Shown: piece by piece, positions 50,738 to 59,623 of the stretch
Numbering within the stretch: position 1 is the first letter of the stretch
Layout: every line of letters begins with the position of its first letter
From: Gordonibacter sp. 28C
Lineage (GTDB): Bacteria > Actinomycetota > Coriobacteriia > Coriobacteriales > Eggerthellaceae
Length of the DNA: 64,000 bases
NCBI RefSeq assembly: GCF_003339845.1
Contig: NZ_PPTR01000002.1
Span: forward strand, 186,001 to 250,000
Direction of reading: 5' to 3'
Notes under the pieces: generated by a model
The model's database searches: none
What the model saw: only the letters and a program-made list of their open reading frames with translations
What the model was told of the DNA's origin: nothing
Made by a program: the position numbers and the translations under genes

Positions 50738-51726
50738 CACCAACCTCCCGTCGCGGCGGCGCCGTAAGCGCCCTCCGCCGAAAGCGAGGGCGCGGCCCCC
50801 TGCGAAAAGGCGCGGGAGGCGCCGGGGGCGCGGCTTTCGGCCTCCTCGTCCTGAAGCCCGGCGAGGAGCGCGGCCGCCTCCGCCGCGAGCGCCCGCGTTC
50901 GGTCCGGCGGCACGACGCTGCGGCGGTCGAGACAGCGATAGCCGTCGGCGCGTACCTGGTCCAAAATGCCGCGGTACAGGAACAGCGCCGAGAGCGTGGG
51001 CAGGCGGCTGTCCCCGTCCAAGCGCAGGATGTCGCGCTGCATGGGAAGGTACAGCTCCGCGGAGCGACGCGCGACGCGCTCCCACGCGCTGCGGAAGGCG
51101 TCGCCCGCCCGGCCCGGTGCCAAGTCGGCGGCGGTGCAACGCGCCTCGTCCAGCACCTCGACGGGCAAATAGACGCGCCCGACGTCGCGATCCTCGCCCA
51201 CGTCGCGCAGGATGTTCGTCAGCTGCATGGCCGCGCCCAGCGCCACGGCGTCCGCCCGCAGCGTCTCGTCGATCGGCCGTTCGGCGCATAGCAGGGGCAG
51301 CAGCATGAGCCCTACCGAGCCCGCCACGTAGTAGGCGTAGTCCTCCAGGTCGGCCATGGTTTCCGGCTGCCGGAACGCCAGGTCGCGCCGCTGGCCCTCC
51401 AGCATGTCGAAGAAGGGCGCCGCGTCCAGGTCGAAGGCTGTGAACACCGTGCCGAGCGCGCGCCACAGCGGATGCTCGGGCACGGAGCCTGCGCGGAACC
51501 GCTCCAGATCGCGAGCGAGCCCGTCGAGCCGCTCGCGGCTGGCGTCCACGTCCGCGCAGTCGTCCGCCGCGCGGCAGAACGCGTAGACGGCGTACACGCC
51601 GTTGCGCTTGAATTCGGGCAGCAGCGAGAACGCTCGATAGAAGCTGCGCGAGTTCCGCCTGATCACGTCCTCGCACCAGGCGAAGTCTGCGGCACGAGCC
51701 TCGAACGCATCGCGTTGGACGATCAT
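50737..51726 (-). CDS. crtB: squalene/phytoene synthase family protein
   Basis: 329 residues, trans-isoprenyl diphosphate synthase (head-to-head). First Asp-rich motif is YAFCRAADDCADVD and second is LTNILRDVGEDRDVGRVYLP, both intact; RRNSRSFYRAFSLLP is the usual N-terminal segment. It joins two C15 or C20 diphosphates; the chain length cannot be read from sequence. The last 40 residues are an Ala/Gly/Ser-rich extension. It overlaps crtI by 4 bases (ATGA) and the kinase gene by one. Confidence 0.9.
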   Translation of the reverse strand: MIVQRDAFEARAADFAWCEDVIRRNSRSFYRAFSLLPEFKRNGVYAVYAFCRAADDCADVDASRERLDGLARDLERFRAGSVPEHPLWRALGTVFTAFDLDAAPFFDMLEGQRRDLAFRQPETMADLEDYAYYVAGSVGLMLLPLLCAERPIDETLRADAVALGAAMQLTNILRDVGEDRDVGRVYLPVEVLDEARCTAADLAPGRAGDAFRSAWERVARRSAELYLPMQRDILRLDGDSRLPTLSALFLYRGILDQVRADGYRCLDRRSVVPPDRTRALAAEAAALLAGLQDEEAESRAPGASRAFSQGAAPSLSAEGAYGAAATGGW

Positions 51727-53426
51727 CGCGCACCCCTTTCCGCGTCCGCCCGGCCGCGAATGCCCGAGCCGGCCGACGCGGAAACACGAGCCCCGCGCCC
51801 CGCCGCGAGCGTTCCGTCGCCTGCGGCGTCTTCCGCGCCCCCCGCCACGGCGACTCCCGTCCTGCCCGCCACGGCGGCCCCGCGCGCCGCCACCACGGCA
51901 ACCGCGCCCGCGGCCTCGCGCTCGGCCGCCGCGCCCGCGCGGTCGTCGGCCGCGAGCTCCTCGGCCGCGAGCTTCGCGCTCAGCAGCACGATGGGAACGC
52001 CGGCGCCCGGATGCGTGCTGCTGCCGCAGAAGTACAGCCCTTCGCAGTTTTCGGCCTTGTTGTGCGGTCGCCAGTAGTTGCTCTGCCGCAGCGTAGGGCG
52101 CAGCCCGAACGTGGCGCCGCGGTGGGCGTTGAAGCGCTCGGAGAAATCGAGCGGCGTGTAAACCCGTTCGAACGCGATGTGGTCGCGCACGTCCTCGTAG
52201 ACCGTCTCGCGCTCCACCAGGTCGAGCACCCGGTCTCGATAGGAAGCCGTCTCCTCGCCGTCCCAAGCGGGCCCGTCGGGCGACAGGGGCGGCACCGGCA
52301 CCAGCACGTACAGCGTCTGGCAGCCCTCGGGCGCGAGCGACGGGTCGAGCGACGAGGGCGCGTAGCAGTAGAACGACGGATCGTCCGGAAAGCGCCCGGC
52401 GTCGAAGATGTCGGCTATGTTCCGCTCGAAATCGGGTGCGAACCTTATGGAGTGCACCGCGTCGTCGGGATAGCGCTTGTCCAAGCCCAGGTACAGGATG
52501 AAGCACGAGCACGAGTACTCCATGCCGTCGATCTTCTCGTCGGTGTAGCGTCCGCGCGCACGCCCGTCGTCCACGAGCTCCTTCATGGCGTAGGGGAAGT
52601 CCGCGTCGCACACCACGTAGTCGGCCGGGACGAACCCGCCGCCCGCTTCCACGCCCACGGCGCGGCCGCCCTCGACGACGATGCGCTCCACCGGAGCCGA
52701 CGTATGGAGCTCTCCGCCCAGTTCCCCGAACAGCCGCCCCATGCCCTCGGCCATGGCGTACATGCCGCCGGGCATGAACCACACGCCGTACAGAAGCTCT
52801 ATCAAAGGGATGATCATGTACAGCGACGGCCCCTCGTACGGCGATATGCCGATGTAGAGCGTCTGGAACGCCAGCGCCTTGCGAAGCCGATCGTCCTTCA
52901 CATGGCGGGACACCGACGAGTAGGCGTCCCCCAACGTGTGAAGCCGCAATCCCGCCACCAGGCTCTTCGGGTTGTAGAAGTCGGCCGGCGTGCGGAAGGA
53001 CCGCTGCAGGAAATTGTCCTTGGCTATGCGGAAGCGCTTGTACAGCAGCGCCAGGTACTCGAAGTAGCCCTGGGCGTCCGCCTCGCTCACGTCCTCGAGC
53101 GTGCGCGTGAGGTCTGACAGGTCGTTCGACAGGCGCACCCGCTCGTCCGGGCCGAACGATATCTCCATGAGCGGCTCGACCTTCTCCAAGGGGATGTAGT
53201 CGTCCGGATCGCGTCCGGCCAGCTCGAACACCTCGCGGTACAGCGCTGGCATCATCACGATGGTGGGGCCGACGTCGAAGGTGAAGCCGTCCTCGCGAAT
53301 GCGGTTCATCTTGCCGCCGACCTGCGGCTCCTTCTCGTACAGCGCCACGTCGTATCCCGCGCACCGCAACCGGATGGCCGCTGCCAACCCGGCGGCCCCC
53401 GCACCCACCACGATTACCCGTTTCAT
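51723..53426 (-). CDS. crtI: phytoene desaturase-like FAD oxidoreductase
   Basis: 567 residues. FAD loop VVGAGAAGLAAAIRLRCAGYDVALYEK followed by VGGKMNRIREDGFTFDVGPTIVMMP; a second nucleotide motif near residue 250 (MYAMAEGMGRLF) and the C-terminal FAD signature LYFCGSSTHPGAGVPIVLLSAKLAAEEL identify the CrtI/CrtN/CrtD family. It would introduce double bases into phytoene or diapophytoene made by CrtB. Residues 500-567 are a low-complexity Ala/Gly/Arg tail not found in the family. ATG at 53426 with TAGGAG upstream; first gene of crtI-crtB-kinase. Confidence 0.9.
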   Translation of the reverse strand: MKRVIVVGAGAAGLAAAIRLRCAGYDVALYEKEPQVGGKMNRIREDGFTFDVGPTIVMMPALYREVFELAGRDPDDYIPLEKVEPLMEISFGPDERVRLSNDLSDLTRTLEDVSEADAQGYFEYLALLYKRFRIAKDNFLQRSFRTPADFYNPKSLVAGLRLHTLGDAYSSVSRHVKDDRLRKALAFQTLYIGISPYEGPSLYMIIPLIELLYGVWFMPGGMYAMAEGMGRLFGELGGELHTSAPVERIVVEGGRAVGVEAGGGFVPADYVVCDADFPYAMKELVDDGRARGRYTDEKIDGMEYSCSCFILYLGLDKRYPDDAVHSIRFAPDFERNIADIFDAGRFPDDPSFYCYAPSSLDPSLAPEGCQTLYVLVPVPPLSPDGPAWDGEETASYRDRVLDLVERETVYEDVRDHIAFERVYTPLDFSERFNAHRGATFGLRPTLRQSNYWRPHNKAENCEGLYFCGSSTHPGAGVPIVLLSAKLAAEELAADDRAGAAAEREAAGAVAVVAARGAAVAGRTGVAVAGGAEDAAGDGTLAAGRGARVSASAGSGIRGRADAERGAR

Positions 53427-53584
53427 GCAACTCCTAAGCCGCAACCGATATGCCATCCGGTTATGGTACGGGTTGCCGCACAGGTGCGACCTGAGCGCCC
53501 ACAATTATGGGGCAAGCCGTTTCGCCCACGTCAAACGGCCGTTGCCGACCCGCTGGGGCACCTTGGCGGAAGCAGCGCGCCCGC

Positions 53585-54028
53585 TCAATGTCCGCGATGC
53601 TTGCGCTTGCGCTTCAGCGTGCGCAGCTCGAAGGCGCGGCGCGCCTCGGCCTCGCGGCGGTCGCGGGCATCCGCCCGATGCTCGTCCTTGCGCTCCTCGT
53701 AGGCCGCCGCAAGCGCCTGCTGCGCCTTCGTGCCCACGCCGCGCCTGGCAGCCTCGAGCGTCCTGCGCGCCTCGCGCTGGGCGCGCTTCGGGTTGCGTGC
53801 GCCGACCGGCGCGCCCTCGCTCGCGTCACCGCCTTCGCCGTCGCGCATGCGGAAGTCCAGGCGGTCCCATTGCCGGCACACGAAGGCCAGGACCTCCTCG
53901 TCGGCCGGCTCGGGGCCGAACACGAAGCGGCACGCGCCGTAGCGCGAGCCGTCGCGCTGCTCGCATATGCCCACCCAGAATTGGCCGTCGTGAAGCACCG
54001 TCAACGTCGATGACGTGTTGACCTGCAT
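53585..54028 (-). CDS. yjdF: YjdF family protein (DUF2992)
   Basis: 147 residues. The opening TLTVLHDGQFWVGICEQRDGSRYGACRFVFGPEPADEEVLAFV is the YjdF pattern of Bacillus; the second half is a long, highly charged helix ending KRKRKHRGH, as in the family. Function is not known; in Firmicutes the gene is controlled by a riboswitch that binds azaaromatic compounds. A perfect AAGGAGG site precedes the ATG, and the leader upstream is long and structured (see separate entry). Confidence 0.87.
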   Translation of the reverse strand: MQVNTSSTLTVLHDGQFWVGICEQRDGSRYGACRFVFGPEPADEEVLAFVCRQWDRLDFRMRDGEGGDASEGAPVGARNPKRAQREARRTLEAARRGVGTKAQQALAAAYEERKDEHRADARDRREAEARRAFELRTLKRKRKHRGH

Positions 54029-54043
54029 GAATCCTCCTTATGT

Positions 54044-54166
54044 CGTTGTGAACGAACGAAGAAGGGACAACCAAGGAGGCAGGTTACTGACGGCGTCCGC
54101 CGTGCCCGTTGGCAGGCGGATCCACCGCACCCCGACTACCCGACGGGGTCGTGTTTTCATCTTCGC
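54044..54166 (-). promoter_or_regulatory. structured leader of yjdF, candidate azaaromatic (yjdF) riboswitch
   Basis: A TATACT -10 box at 54178-54173 predicts a start near 54166 and a leader of about 135 bases. It can form three hairpins: ACCCCG...CGGGGT (around 54118-54138), GGTGG-ATC-CGCC-type near 54115-54105, and CGGCGGACGCCG near 54090-54100, followed by GTAACCTGCC. Gene identity and leader length make a yjdF riboswitch the likely reading; I cannot match the full consensus from memory. Confidence 0.45.
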
Positions 54167-54279
54167 AGGGGCAGTATAGCACGATCGGCCAGGGGGCGAA
54201 CGCCTCGCAAGGCGGACCCGCGCACGCGCGACGAGCCGCTCCGCCGGCAAGCCCGCGCTCTTCAGCACGCCAACCGCGC

Positions 54280-55092
54280 CTACGCGTCGCCCGAGCGTTT
54301 CCCCACCTGCCCGAAGCGCAGGGCGAGCGTGTCCTTCGGGCAAACGTCCGCGCACGCGCCGCACTGGATGCACTCGGCGTCCACGATGGCCCCGCCCTGC
54401 AGCAGGCCCGGCACGACCAGGCTCATAGGGCACGCCTTCGCGCATTTCCCGCACTCGACGCACGTCTCCGGCCGCGCGCCCACGTGCAGCTGCGGGATGC
54501 GCAGAGCGCGCCCCAGCTTCCCGCCCAGCACCATGAAAGGCGCCATCCAGCAGATGCAGTGGCACATGGCCCGACGGCCCAGAAACAGGTTGGGAACGAA
54601 GAACAGCGCCACGATGCCGAAGTAGATGCCCAGGCCCAGCGGGTTGTTCAGCGACACGCCGCCCGGAATGCCCAAAAGCGGGTCGACCGCCGCGAACCCG
54701 CCGGCAACCCACGCGCAGGCGGCGATGGAGGCCAGCCACGGAACCCAGATCACGTACTTGATGCGCGTGCGCCACCCCAGCTTCGCCGGCTTGCCCACCG
54801 CGTCGGCCTCTATCTCCTGCAGCCCGCCCGCCGCGCACAGCCACCCGCAGAACGCGCGGCGGAACGCCAGCGCCAGCGCGAACTGCAGCGCGAACACGAG
54901 CATGCTGCCCGCCACCACCCCCGCCAGCGCGCCCTCGATGACGAGCACCGGCGAGAAGTAGAAGATGGTGACGGGAAACAGCAGGAACGACACCGTCAGC
55001 AGCAGCCGGCGGACGCGCTGGCGCCGCCCCGCCGCGCGTCGGGCGCGGGTGCCTGCCGCGCGCCCTCGCCCCGCCTTCGCCGAACGCGCCAT
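54280..55092 (-). CDS. NapH-like membrane protein with two [4Fe-4S] ferredoxin motifs
   Basis: 270 residues. After a basic N-terminus (KAGRGRAAGTRARRAAGRR) there are four membrane helices between residues 30 and 180, with the FCGWLC motif and a CHCICW motif between them, as in NapH/RdxA/NosR-type electron carriers. The C-terminus has two ferredoxin motifs, CVECGKCAKACPMS and CIQCGACADVCPKD. It probably passes electrons between quinol and an outside acceptor. No reductase is adjacent. It lies 5 bases after a TetR gene on the same strand. Confidence 0.85.
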   Translation of the reverse strand: MARSAKAGRGRAAGTRARRAAGRRQRVRRLLLTVSFLLFPVTIFYFSPVLVIEGALAGVVAGSMLVFALQFALALAFRRAFCGWLCAAGGLQEIEADAVGKPAKLGWRTRIKYVIWVPWLASIAACAWVAGGFAAVDPLLGIPGGVSLNNPLGLGIYFGIVALFFVPNLFLGRRAMCHCICWMAPFMVLGGKLGRALRIPQLHVGARPETCVECGKCAKACPMSLVVPGLLQGGAIVDAECIQCGACADVCPKDTLALRFGQVGKRSGDA

Positions 55093-55097
55093 CGCCC

Positions 55098-55652
55098 TCA
55101 CCGCGCCTTCGCCAGAAACGCAAGCGACGCCGCGTTCAGGCGCTCGCGCATCTTGTCCGCGTCGAAGCCGGCGCCGTTCGCCAGCATGGCCGCCAAACCG
55201 TGCGTGTAGATGATCATGTCCAGGTACAGCTCGTGGGCCGCGCGCGCGTCCAAGCCGCCCATCCGCGCGATGCACTCCTCGATGCCGTCGAGCGCCACGC
55301 TGGCGAACAGGCCCTCGAAGCTGTCCGGCTGAAGATGGGGCGACAGGTACAGGAAGCGGAACAGGTTCGTCTCGGTCTGGGCGAGCCGAAGATGCGCCAA
55401 GCCGTTCGACTCGAAGGGGTTCTTGCCGTCGCGGGCATGGTCGCGGTTGTAGTCCGCCACCCACGCGCGAGCGTGCTCGTACAGCGCGTCGACCAGCCCC
55501 TTCATGTCGCCGAACAGGCTGTAGATAGGCTGCACGGAACAGCCGGCCCGTTCCGCCACCGCTCGCGCGGAGAGCGCCTGTTCCCCCTGCTCGCGCACGA
55601 TGGCGAGCGCGGCGTCCAGCACCCGCTCCCTCGAAACCCGCTGCTCCGGCAT
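55098..55652 (-). CDS. TetR/AcrR family regulator
   Basis: 184 residues. The helix-turn-helix occupies residues 8-54 (RVLDAALAIVREQGEQALSARAVAERAGCSVQPIYSLFGDMKGL), and the C-terminal half has the WHG-type TetR domain layout. It is the first gene of a two-gene operon with the NapH-like protein and has two palindromes just upstream that are likely its own operators, so it probably represses its operon. Confidence 0.9.
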   Translation of the reverse strand: MPEQRVSRERVLDAALAIVREQGEQALSARAVAERAGCSVQPIYSLFGDMKGLVDALYEHARAWVADYNRDHARDGKNPFESNGLAHLRLAQTETNLFRFLYLSPHLQPDSFEGLFASVALDGIEECIARMGGLDARAAHELYLDMIIYTHGLAAMLANGAGFDADKMRERLNAASLAFLAKAR

Positions 55653-55667
55653 GGTATCTCCCTATAG

Positions 55668-55697
55668 ATAACATACGTTATATTACAGTCGTAATAT
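55668..55697. promoter_or_regulatory. two short palindromes upstream of the TetR operon
   Basis: ATAAC-atac-GTTAT (55668-55681) and ATATTAC-agtc-GTAATAT (55680-55697) lie side by side, 16 to 45 bases from the TetR start codon in an AT-rich patch of a GC-rich region. Likely operator and promoter. Confidence 0.6.
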
Positions 55698-55793
55698 ATA
55701 GGGGTTCGAAGCGGAAGTCAAGCGGGAAGCCCCCTCCGCCTTCGATGTGTCATCATAGGGGGCATCGAACGAAACGAGGAGGACCGCACCCGC

Positions 55794-56042
55794 ATGCCGA
55801 ACGACAACCCCGCCGAACGAGAGCATCCCAACGACCCGCTGCACGGCGTGACGTTGGAGACGATGCTCAAGCGCCTGGTCAACAAGTACGGCTGGGACGG
55901 TTTGGCCAAGCGAATACGCATCAACTGCTTCAAGAACGACCCGAACCTCAAGAGCTCGCTGGCGTTCCTGCGCAAAACGCCCTGGGCCCGCAAGAAGGTG
56001 GAGGACCTCTACAAGAGCTCGAAGTTCTGGGTGGACCTCTAG
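55794..56042 (+). CDS. VF530 family DNA-binding protein (DUF2132)
   Basis: 82 residues. The pattern [60 protein letters not shown] covers nearly the whole protein and is characteristic of VF530/DUF2132, a small helical fold thought to bind DNA. AGGAGG precedes the ATG. It is a single-gene unit closed by a strong terminator. Confidence 0.88.
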   Translation: MPNDNPAEREHPNDPLHGVTLETMLKRLVNKYGWDGLAKRIRINCFKNDPNLKSSLAFLRKTPWARKKVEDLYKSSKFWVDL

Positions 56043-56066
56043 GCTGCGTCCTCTTTCACGCTCAAC

Positions 56067-56101
56067 GAAAAAGGGCTCGGCCTTCGCAGCCGAGCCCTTT
56101 T
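56067..56101. terminator. bidirectional rho-independent terminator
   Basis: GGGCTCGGC (56073-56081), a 7-base loop, GCCGAGCCC (56089-56097), with AAAAA before and TTTT after. It serves the VF530 gene on the plus strand and the permease gene on the minus strand. Confidence 0.93.
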
Positions 56102-56134
56102 CAAACGACGCGCCGTCGCGAATCGCGAAAACCC

Positions 56135-57526
56135 CTACCCGTTCGCCGGGCGAATGTCCTCCAGCGGCATGGGCACGTCGGGCATCTCCTCGGGTTCGCG
56201 CGGCGCGCCGACGGCCTCCTCGTGGCCCGGCAGTATCACGTTCATCAGAATGCCCACGACCGAGCCCACCGCCAAGCCCGACAGCGAGATGGTGATGCCG
56301 CCCAGCGGCAGCACGATGGCGCCCGCCGCGCTGTAGGCGATGCCCAGCGACAGCACCAGGATGAGCGCCGTGATGAGCACGTTGCGGCTCTTCATGAAGT
56401 CCACGTGGTTCTCCACCAGGTTGCGGATGCCCACGGCGGATATCATGCCGTACAGCACGAGCGACACGCCGCCCACCACACACGCCGGCATGGCCGCCAC
56501 CACGGCCGCGAACTTCGGCGAGAACGAGAACACGATGGCGAAGCACGCGGCGATGCGGATGACGCGCGGGTCGAACACGCGCGTCAGCGCCAGCACGCCC
56601 GTGTTCTCGCCGTAGGTGGTGTTGGCCGGCGCGCCGAACAGCGACGCGATGATGGTGGCCAGGCCGTCGCCCAGAAGCGTGCGGTGCAGGCCCGGCTCGG
56701 CGATGTAGTTGCGGTTGCACGTGGAGCTGATGGCCGAAACGTCGCCGATGTGCTCGATCATCGTGGCGAACGCCAGCGGCATGATGGTGATGATGGCCGT
56801 GATGGCCAGCCCCGCGTCGAAATTGTCCCCGAACAGCGCGAACACCGTGTTGTCCCACGCCACCGGCAGGCCGATCCACGGGGCCGCGGCCACGGAGGCG
56901 AAGTCCACCTCGCCCGCGAACGCCGCCACGATGTAGGACACGATCACGCCCAACAGGATGGGGATGATCTTGATCATGCCCTTGCCCCAGATGTTGCACA
57001 CCACGATGACCGCAATGGCCACCACGGCGATGAGCCAGTTCGACGATGCGTTCGTGATGGCCGAGCTGGCCAGAATGAGCCCGATGCAGATGACGATGGG
57101 CCCGGTGACCACGGGCGGGAAGAAGCGCATGACGCGATCGGCCCCGAACACGCGGAACAGCGCCGACAGCACCAGGTACAGAAGGCCCGCGCACGCCACG
57201 CCCAAACACGCGTAAGGCAGCAGGTTCGCCTCGCCGTTGGGCGCGATGGCCGCGTAGCCCGCGATGAACGCGAACGACGACCCCAGAAACGCCGGCACCT
57301 TGCCCTTCGCCAGGAAGTGGAACAGCAGCGTGCCCAGCCCCGCGAACAGCAGCGTAGCGGACACGGAGAGCCCCGTCAGCGCCGGCACGAGCACGGTGGC
57401 CCCGAACATGGCGAACATGTGCTGCAGGCCGAACAGCGCCATCTTCGGCACGCCGAGCGGGCGCGCGTCGTACACCGCGTCCGGACTGTCCTTGGCCCCC
57501 ATGGTCGGCGTCGGTTTATCGCTCAT
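56135..57526 (-). CDS. uraA: uracil/xanthine permease (NCS2 family)
   Basis: 463 residues with about fourteen membrane helices. GLQHMFAMFGATVLVPALTG is the NCS2 N-terminal signature with QH; MPLAFATMIEHIGDVSAISSTC holds the transport-motif Glu and His; FGAPANTTYGENTGVLALTRV (NTTYGEN) is typical of uracil permeases. A nucleobase:proton symporter for uracil is the best assignment. The ATG at 57526 has GAGAGGGG upstream; the longer frame starts 60 bases earlier without one. Confidence 0.92.
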   Translation of the reverse strand: MSDKPTPTMGAKDSPDAVYDARPLGVPKMALFGLQHMFAMFGATVLVPALTGLSVSATLLFAGLGTLLFHFLAKGKVPAFLGSSFAFIAGYAAIAPNGEANLLPYACLGVACAGLLYLVLSALFRVFGADRVMRFFPPVVTGPIVICIGLILASSAITNASSNWLIAVVAIAVIVVCNIWGKGMIKIIPILLGVIVSYIVAAFAGEVDFASVAAAPWIGLPVAWDNTVFALFGDNFDAGLAITAIITIMPLAFATMIEHIGDVSAISSTCNRNYIAEPGLHRTLLGDGLATIIASLFGAPANTTYGENTGVLALTRVFDPRVIRIAACFAIVFSFSPKFAAVVAAMPACVVGGVSLVLYGMISAVGIRNLVENHVDFMKSRNVLITALILVLSLGIAYSAAGAIVLPLGGITISLSGLAVGSVVGILMNVILPGHEEAVGAPREPEEMPDVPMPLEDIRPANG

Positions 57527-57781
57527 TGGCAAACCCCTCTCGCATCGCACCCGGCGCGGCCCGTCCCCTGACGGCCGCGTACGCAAATCTACGACATTAT
57601 CCTACAAGCAGATACCGAGAGAGACGACAATCGAGAAGAACGCCCGCATTCCCGCCGGAAGGCGGAGGCCCTGCACGGGCTCCGAGCAACCCCTCCCCGG
57701 GAGGCAACCGCGCCAGCACCGCGAGACCGGCGCGACACGGTACAATCCCCTTTATTGGCAAGGCTCAAAACGGAGGGCTCT

Positions 57782-58123
57782 ATGTTGGAGCAAGATCGAA
57801 ACCCCCTGCGAGAGGGTGGGCAACCTGTGCCGCAGGCGGATAAGGCCGACGAGGAGCCGCTCAAACTGTACGAGTTCGACGCCATGATCCAAAAGGTGCC
57901 CGACATCGACGGCGCCTACGTGGAGTTTCCCTACGACGTGCGCGCCGAGTTCGGCAAAGGGCGCGTGAAGGTACATGCGACGTTCGACGGCGCGCCTTAC
58001 AACGGCAGTCTCGTGCGCATGGGCACGCCCGGCCACATCATAGGCATCCGCAAGGATATCCGCGCAGCCATCGGCAAGCAGCCTGGCGACACCGTGCACG
58101 TGACGGTGCGCGAGCGCAGCTGA
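57782..58123 (+). CDS. DUF1905 domain-containing protein
   Basis: 113 residues. [80 protein letters not shown] matches the small beta-barrel DUF1905 family; no activity is established. GGAGGG precedes the ATG at 57782, whereas the ATG 27 bases earlier has none. It converges with the PadR-associated membrane gene. Confidence 0.88.
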   Translation: MLEQDRNPLREGGQPVPQADKADEEPLKLYEFDAMIQKVPDIDGAYVEFPYDVRAEFGKGRVKVHATFDGAPYNGSLVRMGTPGHIIGIRKDIRAAIGKQPGDTVHVTVRERS

Positions 58124-58135
58124 CCTGCGCGCTCC

Positions 58136-59130
58136 CTACGAACGCCGGGCTTTGAGCGTCCGCACCGTCGCGTCGACGGCGTCGATGGCCAGCGCCAGCA
58201 GCACGAACCCGCAGAACGCCGTCTGGATGTTCGACAACGCCCAACGCACGGGCCCGACCACGACGTCTCCCGTCGACTCCAGAGCCCCGATCAACGCCTG
58301 CCCGTCGACAATCTGGTAATTGGACAGCCAGAACACCACGAGCGCCGCTGCCAGCACGTCCACCACCAGCGTCACCGCCAGCAACCGCATCGTGTAGCGG
58401 CCCTCGACCAGCTTGAAGCTCTCCCCGGCAACGCACAAGAGCGTCCACGCGATGACGATCCAAGCCGAGGCGCGAATGGCCCCCACGTCGAACGGATCGA
58501 ACGGCACGCCGTCCGCACGGTGCGATAACGCGTTCAGCACGTCGGGGAACAGCAGGAACACGGCCGCGAACACCACGGAGAACACGATGCCCGCCACAGC
58601 GTCGCCGCGCGTGGATGCCTTCGCCTCGCGCGGCACCGGCGGCAGGTCGTCGAGCGATCCCATCACCTCCACTTCCACGCCTTTGTGCGAGAACACGGCG
58701 AACAGCACCGTCACGAACGAGAACGCGAAGGCCAGCGCCGTGACCAACGTGCCCAGCCAGCCGAGACCTTCGATCAGCATGCCCCCAGAAGCCCCGGAAG
58801 CCAGCGACAGCACTCCCGCCACGACAATGCCGCCGGTCGTGCAGGCCAGCACGATCTTCAACACGAACAGGTACTGCGAGTAGTACGGCTGTCCGATGAG
58901 GCACTTCCCCTCCCCGTCGGTGTACTTGCGCACCATCTCCCCCGGCGTGCCCAGTTCAGTGAGCACGACGCGAACGTCTTTGGCGGTGGGAGGAAGCGCT
59001 CCGCAGCGCTCGTCCAGCATGTCGGATATGAGCGTGCGCAGCTCGTCGGCCACGTCGGCGCGCTGGCCGGCGGCAGGCGTCGCGTGATGGCGTACAGGTA
59101 GCGCTCTATCAGGTCGTTATCGTGTGCCAT
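58136..59130 (-). CDS. HAAS-type membrane protein partner of PadR, disrupted by a frameshift
   Basis: The ATG at 59130 overlaps the padR end by 14 bases and begins AHDNDLIERYLYAITRRLPP, the start of PadR-associated DUF1700/HAAS proteins. The continuation GQRADVADELRTLISDMLDERCG lies in another frame, so one base appears to be missing around 59060-59070 in a CCGCCGGCC run. From there a 305-residue frame runs to 58136 with six or more membrane helices. Without repair, translation could only start internally at the GTG at 59053. It is either a true mutation, a phase-variable site or a base-call error. The partner protein probably senses membrane state and acts with PadR. Confidence 0.75.
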
Positions 59131-59554
59131 CGTTGCGTTCCTCTCCTTCGCCGTTGCCGGTCTCTTCCACGTGCACCGCCGACTCGAATCGTTCGCCGCC
59201 GGCGGAGCCGTCGGCATCTTCTCCCGCGCGAAGCAGCGCGTTCACCCCGCCGCACAGCACGCGCCACTGCTCCTCCACCTCGCGCAGAACCCGCAGGCCT
59301 TCGTCGGTGGTTCGGTAGTACTTGCGCGGCTTCGAGCCGCCGTTGTCCCATTCGCTCGCCAGCAGCCCCTGTGCCTCGAGGCGGCGCATCAGCGGGTACA
59401 GCGTGTTCGCCTCGATGGGGATGCCGTGGTCGGCGAGCGACTTCACCAGCGCGTACCCATAGGCGGGCTCGCGAAGCTGGCTGAGCACCAGCATGACCAA
59501 CGTGCCGCGGCGCAGCTCCAGCACCATGCTCGAAACGACGTCGTCGTGACCCAT
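59117..59554 (-). CDS. PadR family regulator
   Basis: 145 residues. ELRRGTLVMLVLSQLREPAYGYALVKSLADHGIPIEANTLYPLMRRLEAQGLLASEWDNGGSKPRKYYRTTDEGLRVL is the full PadR winged helix (residues 12-95); the C-terminal 40 residues are acidic. The ATG at 59554 has AAGGGAG upstream. It overlaps the HAAS-type gene and is preceded by a large palindrome, its likely operator, so the pair should be autoregulated. Confidence 0.92.
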   Translation of the reverse strand: MGHDDVVSSMVLELRRGTLVMLVLSQLREPAYGYALVKSLADHGIPIEANTLYPLMRRLEAQGLLASEWDNGGSKPRKYYRTTDEGLRVLREVEEQWRVLCGGVNALLRAGEDADGSAGGERFESAVHVEETGNGEGEERNDGTR

Positions 59555-59570
59555 GCGCTCCCTTTCCCTT

Positions 59571-59623
59571 ACTGTGTGCCGCACACTATATCATATATCA
59601 CACATTAGTGTGCGGCGCACAGT
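59571..59623. promoter_or_regulatory. PadR operator and promoter
   Basis: Two 18-bp inverted arms, ACTGTGTGCCGCACACTA (59571-59588) and TAGTGTGCGGCGCACAGT (59606-59623), match at 17 of 18 positions around a 17-bp AT-rich centre (TATCATATATCACACAT). Each arm is itself a near-palindrome built on GTGTGC. It lies 17 bases upstream of the padR start codon. Confidence 0.82.
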
